A DNA stretch of 64,000 nucleotides, from positions 62,001 through 126,000 of the forward strand of contig NZ_JAGDFX010000011.1 in NCBI RefSeq assembly GCF_017498065.1, in the 5' to 3' direction. The DNA is from Oceanisphaera pacifica. Lineage in GTDB: Bacteria; Pseudomonadota; Gammaproteobacteria; Enterobacterales; Aeromonadaceae. Positions 57,715 through 64,000 of the stretch are shown here, one piece after another. How positions within the stretch are numbered: the stretch's first letter is position 1; the number at the start of each line of letters is the position of its first letter. The notes beneath the pieces are model-generated. The model was not told where the DNA came from and did no database searches. It saw nothing but the letters and a program-made list of their open reading frames with translations. Made by a program: the position numbers and the translations under genes.

Positions 57715-58250
57715 TGAAAATGTTATCCGCCCTATTATTACTCGCCGCAGTTAACGTGCAAGCCGCCCTGCCCGGCGATTCAATTTATCAACTCAATAGC
57801 CAATGGCAAGACCGAAAAGGCCACTCGCTCAATCTGCCTGAGTTAGCGGGCAAAAAACAAATTATTGCGCTTATTTATACCGACTGTATTACTGCTTGTC
57901 CGGTGATTGTAGCAGACATGAAGTCTATTCAAGATGCGCTAACTCCCGAGCAACAAGCAAAGCTTGGGTTTGTATTAGTGTCATTAACGCCTGCCCGCGA
58001 TACACCCAAGATTATGCGCCACTTCGCCAAAAAGAGAGTGTTAGACGAGCATTGGACACTATTAAGCGGTGATGACGACAAGGTGCGCACTTTAGCCATG
58101 GCATTAAATATTCAATATATGGGGCTGCCCGATGGCGAAGTCGCCCACTCTAATGCCATTACCGTATTAGATGAACAAGGCCGCCTACAACTACAACAAG
58201 TAGGCTTACCCAAAGGGCCCGAGGCGTTAATTAAGAAGATGTTTGATTAA
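57711..58250 (+). CDS. SCO1/SenC-type copper chaperone
   Basis: The start MMKMLSALLLLAAVNVQA uses an ATGA overlap with the nirV stop. A longer frame would overlap nirV by more. The 179-residue protein has a signal peptide, then a thioredoxin-like fold with the copper motif TDCITACPVIVADM (Cys59, Cys63) and the distant His146 in GEVAHSNAITVLDEQG. Sco proteins deliver copper to oxidases. Beside nirK, delivery of copper to the type 1 or type 2 site of NirK is the likely job (inference). Confidence 0.9.
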   Translation: MMKMLSALLLLAAVNVQAALPGDSIYQLNSQWQDRKGHSLNLPELAGKKQIIALIYTDCITACPVIVADMKSIQDALTPEQQAKLGFVLVSLTPARDTPKIMRHFAKKRVLDEHWTLLSGDDDKVRTLAMALNIQYMGLPDGEVAHSNAITVLDEQGRLQLQQVGLPKGPEALIKKMFD

Positions 58251-58254
58251 AGAC

Positions 58255-58545
58255 CCCTTTGGGGAGCTTTCAGCTTTCAGCGGTCAGAACAAACAAGGGC
58301 AAAACCTAAACCAACATCGAGCACCAAGCTGAAAAACAAGCGATACGTCTTACGCCAACCCCTTCGGGGGAGCTGTCAGCGATAAGCCGTAAGCTGTCAG
58401 TTAAAAAACAAGCGATACGTCTTACGCTGTACGCCTTACGTTAAGAACAATACGGTTTTGCTTTTTCGTATAGCGTTCAGCGTATAGCGTATCGCGTACG
58501 GCTGCCTGTCAGCGGTTGGCGTATCGCGTACGGCTAAAGAGTTGT
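58255..58545. repeat. Intergenic repeats after the nirK operon
   Basis: Contains CTTTCAGCGGTCAGAACAAAC, GCGATACGTCTTACGC (twice), GAGCTGTCAGCGATAAGCCGTAAGCTGTCAG and the CGTTCAGCGTATAGCGTATCGCGTACGGCTG words. These are also found near 49310 and 51170. No gene or clear terminator is seen. Confidence 0.65.
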
Positions 58546-58551
58546 GCCTTG

Positions 58552-59178
58552 TTATTCTTTTTCTAACTCTGCAATGCGTGCTTGTAGCTCGAGGATGTGT
58601 GCTTTTAAGTCGTTCACCTGTGTCAGCAGTGCCTGATTATCTTGGGCATTGCCGGTGTCGACATACTGTTCATAATCGGTATCACAAAATAAATGCCCAT
58701 AGCGGGCGTCTCGTTTTCTCGGGAGCTTGGCCAATTTAACCACATAGGGGCCTTTGCTGATCAAGCTTTGCAGACTGTCTTCCACGGCCGCTACATCAGA
58801 AAACTGATATAAGCGTGAGGTGCGACTGCGTAACTCACCGGGTGTTTGTGGGCCACGCAGCAATAATTCGCAAATAATGGCTAACTCAGCGGCGTTAAAC
58901 TGCAAGTCACCAAATTCAGTATTACAAAATCGATGTTGGTACTTAGCGGTGCGAGCATTAAAGTCGGCACAATTATTGACTTGATGGCGAGCGATTAACG
59001 AGTCTAGTGCCACTTGTAATTCCGCTTCCGTTAGGCTGAGCACAGGAAAGCGATTACTTTTTTGATTACAAGCATTAAGCAGTGACTTGAGTGAAAGTGG
59101 ATACACTTCAGGTGTTGAAACCTGCTTTTCAATTAAACAGCCAATAACACGTTGTTCTAATACCGAAAGCACTTCCAT
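58552..59178 (-). CDS. yceH: YceH family protein (DUF480)
   Basis: The 208-residue product has two winged-helix-like domains: LEQRVIGCLIEKQVSTPEVYPLSLKSLLNACNQKSNR and AELAIICELLLRGPQTPGELRSRTSRLYQF. A C-terminal coiled-coil ends in LLTQVNDLKAHILELQARIAELEKE. These words define the YceH/DUF480 family, whose role is unknown though DNA binding is plausible. It stands alone between repeats and the chemoreceptor gene. Confidence 0.93.
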   Translation of the reverse strand: MEVLSVLEQRVIGCLIEKQVSTPEVYPLSLKSLLNACNQKSNRFPVLSLTEAELQVALDSLIARHQVNNCADFNARTAKYQHRFCNTEFGDLQFNAAELAIICELLLRGPQTPGELRSRTSRLYQFSDVAAVEDSLQSLISKGPYVVKLAKLPRKRDARYGHLFCDTDYEQYVDTGNAQDNQALLTQVNDLKAHILELQARIAELEKE

Positions 59179-59477
59179 ACCCAGACTCCTCTCTTTTTAA
59201 CTCCAGCCTACAGTACAACCCCTGAAACACCAACAGATACCTAGGTTTACGCCACTATGGTCACGGCTCTTAACTCAACCATTCGTTTGATTACAGTTGA
59301 AAAAAACATTAAATTAACATACTTTCAACATCTCTTTACTAAGGCCTGACAACAAAGTCAGTCTCCCAGTACAACGAAAAGTATAGGCTAAGGCAACTAA
59401 AGCAGTCTGTAGTCATAATATACGCGGCTAATTTATAAGTCGTTTTTGAGCAGATTATTACTAAAGGATCTAGTTGT

Positions 59478-61361
59478 ATGCAAATAGCTCACAAAGTTGG
59501 CATTACTGCCGCCGCAGTACTGCTGCTAACGGTCAGCATTTTATCATGGATGCAACTCTCGCAAGTACGAAATGCCCTGCGCAGTCAAACTTCGGCAGCA
59601 ATTACTGAAACCAGCTCGGCCTTAGCAAGACAAATAGAAAACTGGCTGAACTCTAAGCTTAAACTCGTTGACATGATGGCCCAAAATATTAATAGCCAAT
59701 ATAGCTTGGAGCAAGTGCAGCAGGTGTTCGACATACCGCTATTAAAAGAAGAGTTTTTACTGGTGTTTGGCGGACTAGAAAGTCAGAACGGGCGCAGTAT
59801 TGGCAATGATCCTAATTGGAATCCTCTTAACTGGGATGCACGACAACGCCCTTGGTATACTCTGGCACAACAAGCAAATAGCGCAGTACTCACTGAACCC
59901 TATGAAGACTCAGCCACTGGGGATATTCTCATTTCAGTCGTTTCCGCCATTCGCACCAAAGGACAGTTTCAAGGGGCCTTTGGTGGTGATATCAGCCTAC
60001 AATCGGTGTCAGAAGCGATTAACCTTGTCGACTTTAACAGCGCCGGCTATGCCTTTTTGGTTGCCGAAAGCGGTAATATTATTTCTCATCCCAATGCTGA
60101 ATTAAATGGGCAACCACTCGATACTTTATTTGAAGGAACGAGCCCCGCACTGACGCCAGATATCAACAATTATTCATTAGCAGGCCAAGCTCACTGGGTC
60201 TCTTTTACACCACTAACGAACCTAAAAGGTGAAAAGTGGTACGTTGGCGTGATATTGAACGAAGCCATAGTGATGGCCAAAGCCGACAACCTGCAGTGGC
60301 AAACCTTACTTATTTCAGCACTTGGGGGGCTGATTAGCTTAATATTGTTAGTTTTACTCGTAAGTCGCTTACTTAAGCCTCTCCGCGGACTACATCAGTC
60401 ATTGGTGAATATTAACAGCGGTCAAGGTGACCTCACTAAACGACTCCCCATTTTACGCCAAGACGATTTTGGCCTTGTCGCTAATGAATTCAACGGCTTT
60501 TTAGGCCATTTACAAATACTCATCGGCGAAGTGATGGATAGCTCTCACAAACTAAAAGCCAGCATTAATGACACTTCGGAGCAATCGATGCAGGCTGAAA
60601 ATCAGCTACAGGAACAGCTACAAGAGCTTGATCAGCTAGCAACCGCCATGCATGAAATGGCGTCTACCGCCAGCGAAGTTGCTCAGAACGCCCAGCACGC
60701 AGCCGAAGCTGCTAACGCTGCCAATCTAGAAACAGAACAGGGTTCAATTGTTGTTTCTCGTTCAACACAGGCAATAGAGCGACTGGCCTCAGACATGGAA
60801 GACACCATGATATCGGTGAATGAGTTGGCACAGCTGAGCCATAACATAGAGTCAATTTTGTCCGTAATCACAGGCATTGCCGAGCAAACAAATCTGCTAG
60901 CGCTGAATGCGGCCATTGAAGCCGCTCGAGCTGGAGAGTCCGGCCGTGGCTTTGCCGTGGTGGCCGATGAGGTCCGCTCGCTGGCTTCTCGCACTCAGCA
61001 CTCGACTCAAGAAATAGGCGATATGATAGAGCAACTACAAAACGGCGTTAAGCTTGCAGAAAATAAGATGAAGCAAAGCCAAGAACTAGCGGCACAAACA
61101 TCGGTTGATGCCAGCGAAGCTAACGAAGTGTTGGCCCGCATTCGCGAGGCCATTACCCGTATCAACGACATGAATCTACAAATTGCAACCGCAGCAGAAG
61201 AACAAAGCGCCACCAGCGAAGAAATCAATCAAAACACCACTAACATTCGTGATATTAGCCAGCATGTGGCCAGTGGTGCCGTGGCACAGGTAAAACATTG
61301 CCAAGCCATGCTCGGGCAGATGCAGCACCAAAACAAGCTGCTAGGCCAGTTCAAGGTATAA
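59478..61361 (+). CDS. Methyl-accepting chemotaxis protein with a dCache sensor domain
   Basis: The 627-residue receptor has an N-terminal helix (about 7-27), then a periplasmic double-Cache domain. [35 protein letters not shown] and [16 protein letters not shown] are family words; such domains often bind amino acids. A second helix lies near 275-297. A HAMP follows, then a signalling coiled coil with the hairpin tip [42 protein letters not shown]. No flagellar sigma28 promoter was recognised upstream. The ligand is unknown. Confidence 0.94.
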   Translation: MQIAHKVGITAAAVLLLTVSILSWMQLSQVRNALRSQTSAAITETSSALARQIENWLNSKLKLVDMMAQNINSQYSLEQVQQVFDIPLLKEEFLLVFGGLESQNGRSIGNDPNWNPLNWDARQRPWYTLAQQANSAVLTEPYEDSATGDILISVVSAIRTKGQFQGAFGGDISLQSVSEAINLVDFNSAGYAFLVAESGNIISHPNAELNGQPLDTLFEGTSPALTPDINNYSLAGQAHWVSFTPLTNLKGEKWYVGVILNEAIVMAKADNLQWQTLLISALGGLISLILLVLLVSRLLKPLRGLHQSLVNINSGQGDLTKRLPILRQDDFGLVANEFNGFLGHLQILIGEVMDSSHKLKASINDTSEQSMQAENQLQEQLQELDQLATAMHEMASTASEVAQNAQHAAEAANAANLETEQGSIVVSRSTQAIERLASDMEDTMISVNELAQLSHNIESILSVITGIAEQTNLLALNAAIEAARAGESGRGFAVVADEVRSLASRTQHSTQEIGDMIEQLQNGVKLAENKMKQSQELAAQTSVDASEANEVLARIREAITRINDMNLQIATAAEEQSATSEEINQNTTNIRDISQHVASGAVAQVKHCQAMLGQMQHQNKLLGQFKV

Positions 61362-61387
61362 GTGAGCTCTAATCTCAGCTCAACGTT

Positions 61388-61416
61388 AAAGGCGCCAACA
61401 AACCGGCGCCTTTTTC
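61388..61416 (+). terminator. Terminator after the chemoreceptor gene
   Basis: AAAGGCGCC, loop, GGCGCC followed by five T, about 30 bases after the stop. Confidence 0.88.
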
Positions 61417-61468
61417 TTTCTTCAACAAAGCGGCATACTGAGTTTAGCGTCATAATGAGGAGACAAAT

Positions 61469-62020
61469 ATGTTAATAGAACCGAGCAAAGCAGCCTTAAT
61501 GGTAATTGATGTACAAGAAAAGCTAGCGCCAGCCATTGCCGATAGCGCGCAACTAACAGCACGCATTCAATGGTTAATTGGCGCCTGCCAAATACTCAAG
61601 ACGCCGACCATTTTTACTGAGCAGTATCCAAAAGGGCTGGGCCATACTTTGCCTGCGTTACTGAGCACTGTGGAGCAACCAGAAGTTGTTGAAAAAACAC
61701 ATTTCTCTGTAGTGGCGGCTAATTGTCTGCCCGCCCAGTGGCAGCGCTATGAACAAGTGATAGTAACAGGCATGGAAGCGCACGTTTGCGTATTACAAAC
61801 GGTGTTAGAGCTATTAAAAGCCGGCAAAGAGGTGTTTGTGGTCGCTGATGCAGTGGGCAGCCGTAGTGAGCAAAATCGTCAATTAGGTTTAGAGCGTATG
61901 CGTAACGCCGGTGCACAGATTGTTAGCCGAGAAATGGTGGTATTTGAGTTATTGCAACAAGCTGGCACCGAGCAGTTTAAAACCATCAGCAAACAGTTTT
62001 TGCGCGGTGAACAGCCTTAA
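61469..62020 (+). CDS. Isochorismatase-family cysteine hydrolase
   Basis: The 183-residue product has the catalytic Asp in AALMVIDVQEKLAPAI, the Lys near VVEKTHFSV and the Cys in VIVTGMEAHVCVLQTVLELL, the D-K-C triad of the family. The nearest well-known relatives by these words are YcaC-like and nicotinamidase-like hydrolases. The substrate is not predictable. Start has GAGGAG upstream. Own promoter presumed, since a terminator precedes it. Confidence 0.88.
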   Translation: MLIEPSKAALMVIDVQEKLAPAIADSAQLTARIQWLIGACQILKTPTIFTEQYPKGLGHTLPALLSTVEQPEVVEKTHFSVVAANCLPAQWQRYEQVIVTGMEAHVCVLQTVLELLKAGKEVFVVADAVGSRSEQNRQLGLERMRNAGAQIVSREMVVFELLQQAGTEQFKTISKQFLRGEQP

Positions 62021-62094
62021 ATTCAGGGAATGGGGAATGGGGAATAGCATTTCCACTCCCTAATCACTCGCCCCCAACGCCAAGCCCTTGGTTT

Positions 62095-62130
62095 GTTCTG
62101 ACAGCTGAAAGCTTACCGCTGACGGCTATT
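62095..62130. repeat. CTGACAGCTGAAAGC repeat word before the symporter stop
   Basis: CTGACAGCTGAAAGCTTACCGCTGACGGC, the same word family found at many gene ends in the window. It can form a short hairpin. Confidence 0.5.
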
Positions 62131-62132
62131 TT

Positions 62133-63557
62133 TTATGCTTTCTTATCCCACACACCTTCTTCTAGTTGGCTGTGCAACTCAGGGTATTTAGTGGCATCGA
62201 AACTGGGTATTTTACCCAGTTTACGCTGGTCGTTGTAATCTCGCGCTAACTTCACGGCTACGCCAGAAAGCAACAAAATAGCCACTAAATTGGTTAACGC
62301 CATCAATCCCATAGAAACATCAGCCATGGCCCAAATCGTGGGTAGCTCGCCAATGGAGCCAAACATCACCATGGCTAAGACAAACAGCCTAAAGATAAGT
62401 AGTCCTTTTTTGCTGTCTTGCTCTAAGAAAACCAAGTTGTTTTCGGCATACGCGTAATTGGCCACTATGCTAGTAAAGGCAAAAAACAAAATGGCAATCG
62501 CAATAAAAATACTGCCCCACTCACCCACTTCATGAGATAACGCCCGTTGCGTAAGTTCGATACCGGTCACACCAGAGCCTGGCTCAAATTGCCCCGAGAG
62601 CAAAATAATAGAAGCGGTACAGGTACAAATAACTAGCGTGTCAATAAACACACCCAACATTTGTACATACCCTTGAGATGCAGGGTGTGGCGGATAAGGC
62701 GAGGCTGAGGCAGCAGCATTAGGTGCCGACCCCATACCGGCTTCATTAGAAAAAAGACCACGCTTTATACCATTCATTAATGCTTGAGAAATAGCATAAC
62801 CAATGGCGCCTCCTCCTGCTTGCTCTAATCCCAGAGCTGATTTAATAATCAATAATAATACGCCAGGCAGTTCGGTGATATTCATTAATACCACCACAAA
62901 AGCAATCACAAAATAAGCCAGCGCCATAACGGGCACCACTAACTCAGCAAAACGCGCTATCGCTCTTAACCCACCAAAAATAATAAGGCCAGCGCCTAGC
63001 ACCAATATGCCACCCGTTGCCCACTCAGGTATGCCAAAAGCCACATCCATAGCAGCACTAATGGAGTTGGCTTGCACCGCGTTAAATACCAAACCAAACG
63101 CCACAATTAAGAAGATGGCAAATAGCACCCCCATCCAGCGCATGCCTAAGCCTTTTTCCATATAGTAAGCAGGGCCACCGCGATAATTCCCCTGCCCATC
63201 TTTAACTTTATATAGTTGCGCCAGCGCACTTTCGGCAAAGGCAGTCGACATGCCGATAAGTGCAATTAACCACATCCAAAAAATGGCTCCGGGCCCACCT
63301 AAGTACAAAGCAACAGCCACCCCAGCCAAGTTCCCCGTACCCACACGTGCCGCCAAGCTGGTGCACAATGCTTGAAAAGAGGAAATGCCGGCGGCATCTG
63401 AACGTCGGCTGTGTTTGAGTACCGCAAACATGTGACCAAAATGGCGAAATTGGATAAAGCCCAGCCGAATGGTAAAAAAGACGCCAGCCCCCAGTAACAG
63501 ATAGACCAGCAGGCTTCCCCATAGCAGGTTGTTGATAAAGAAAATGGTGGTGTCCAT
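62133..63557 (-). CDS. Sodium:alanine/glycine symporter (AGCS family)
   Basis: The start is placed at MDTTIFFINNLLWGSLLVYLLLGAGVFFTIR, the family-typical N-terminus; the frame extends 28 codons upstream without similarity. The 474-residue protein has about eleven membrane segments. It carries the AGCS signatures FQALCTSLAARVGTGNLAGVAVAL, YRGGPAYYMEKGLGMRWMG and GLFSNEAGMGSAPNAAASA. The product resembles DagA/AlsT-type transporters taking up alanine, glycine or glutamine. Substrate is uncertain. Divergent from transaldolase. Confidence 0.93.
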   Translation of the reverse strand: MDTTIFFINNLLWGSLLVYLLLGAGVFFTIRLGFIQFRHFGHMFAVLKHSRRSDAAGISSFQALCTSLAARVGTGNLAGVAVALYLGGPGAIFWMWLIALIGMSTAFAESALAQLYKVKDGQGNYRGGPAYYMEKGLGMRWMGVLFAIFLIVAFGLVFNAVQANSISAAMDVAFGIPEWATGGILVLGAGLIIFGGLRAIARFAELVVPVMALAYFVIAFVVVLMNITELPGVLLLIIKSALGLEQAGGGAIGYAISQALMNGIKRGLFSNEAGMGSAPNAAASASPYPPHPASQGYVQMLGVFIDTLVICTCTASIILLSGQFEPGSGVTGIELTQRALSHEVGEWGSIFIAIAILFFAFTSIVANYAYAENNLVFLEQDSKKGLLIFRLFVLAMVMFGSIGELPTIWAMADVSMGLMALTNLVAILLLSGVAVKLARDYNDQRKLGKIPSFDATKYPELHSQLEEGVWDKKA

Positions 63558-63810
63558 AAATAAAATTCCGCTTGAGAGAAGTAATAAATTAACTGAGATA
63601 GCCGTGGCCAGTGCGCATAGACGATACCAGCCGACTAACATTCACGCCTTGATAATAAACCATCGCCCACCATAAAAACGGCCATGGCCTGTTTTTTTCA
63701 TTATTTACTGACTAAAACGCGACTCGGGTCAGAAGCTTGGCTTTATTTTACTGGGTCAAATAAGAGATACTGTGCACCGTTTATACAGACTCAAGCCAAG
63801 GATCCTGATA

Positions 63811-64000
63811 ATGACCGATATACTCTCGCAATTACGCACCCTGACCACAGTGGTTGCCGACACGGGTGATATTGAAGCAATTCGCAAATATCAGCCACAA
63901 GACGCCACGACCAACCCTTCGTTAATTTTGAAGGCAGCCCAAATTCCTGAGTATCAACCCCTGTTAGCTCAAGCGGTAGACTGGGCAAAAAATCAAAGTA
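63811..64000 (+). CDS. tal: Transaldolase (partial, C-terminus beyond window)
   Basis: The first 63 codons are present: [20 protein letters not shown] then [32 protein letters not shown]. The word DATTNPSL is the N-terminal signature of TalB-type transaldolases. The enzyme transfers dihydroxyacetone units in the non-oxidative pentose phosphate pathway. The start ATG follows AAGGATCCTGATA. The catalytic lysine lies outside the window. Confidence 0.93.
   Translation, partial: MTDILSQLRTLTTVVADTGDIEAIRKYQPQDATTNPSLILKAAQIPEYQPLLAQAVDWAKNQS

Noticed and set aside
59179-59477. Possible flagellar sigma28 promoter before the chemoreceptor gene
   Set aside because: A TAAA word is present but no GCCGATAA-like partner at the right spacing was found.

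Overview
This window looks like a chromosomal segment from a gammaproteobacterium close to the Aeromonadales (an Oceanisphaera, Oceanimonas or Zobellella-like organism). That placement is an inference from gene content: fused trpGD and trpCF genes in a complete trp operon with a Trp leader peptide, the ybgC-tolQRAB-pal-cpoB cluster next to a Lys/Val tRNA array and nadA, the ruvC-yebC-nudB-aspS and yecE-cmoA-cmoB blocks, and a copper nitrite reductase operon. Both window edges cut genes: phoB on the left and transaldolase on the right.

Layout. 1-8800 (mostly minus strand): phoB with a Pho box, nadA, ten tRNA genes (five Lys-TTT, five Val-TAC), then cpoB, pal, tolB, tolA, tolR, tolQ, ybgC, which form the trans-envelope Tol-Pal machine. 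9.4-16.4 kb (minus): ruvB, ruvA, ruvC, yebC, nudB, aspS and a MATE transporter. 16.7-23.1 kb (plus): a DUF72/YecE protein, then a tightly packed run cmoA, cmoB, a retropepsin-like lipoprotein, a 7TM inactive-transglutaminase protein and a RimK-like ATP-grasp ligase. 23.1-24.3 kb: a REP-associated tyrosine transposase (RAYT) gene inside arrays of its probable palindromic substrates. 24.3-26.8 kb (minus): rluB, yciO, rnm. 26.8-33.8 kb (plus): trp promoter, leader, attenuator, a small ORF, and trpE-GD-CF-B-A. 34.4-36.2 kb: leuA. 36.3-44.7 kb is accessory: a nucleoside deaminase, a hipBA toxin-antitoxin module between 125-bp direct repeats, a beta-CASP metallo-hydrolase, and a methyltransferase plus PLD-helicase pair. 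44.8-54.9 kb: UspA and BCCT transporter, a YkvI-like membrane protein, a DUF2235 hydrolase, a thioredoxin-like protein, a 7-alpha-hydroxysteroid dehydrogenase-like SDR, a secreted beta-lactamase-fold hydrolase and a YrbG antiporter. 55.2-58.2 kb: nirK-nirV-sco with FNR-like and NsrR-like sites. 58.5-64 kb: yceH, a chemotaxis receptor, an isochorismatase-family hydrolase, an AGCS symporter and the start of transaldolase.

The most unusual aspect is what lies between the genes. Almost every long gap is filled with several families of short palindromic or tandem repeats: GCAATCC-type palindromes, GATCCTGA/TCAGGATGAC palindromes, GTCAGC heptamer arrays, GTAGGGTCGAAT REP palindromes, and two 143-144 bp elements with identical 15-bp ends. 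Two copies of one composite element (near 9.1 and 17.6 kb) have the same outer arms in the same orientation but a 107-bp core that is reversed, which implies inversion between short inverted repeats. Many open frames in these regions are by-products of the repeats and are not listed as genes.

The least understood protein-coding systems are the retropepsin/7TM/ATP-grasp trio behind cmoAB and the beta-CASP/methyltransferase/PLD-helicase group beside hipBA. All functional assignments come from reading the translated sequences by eye; no database search was run.
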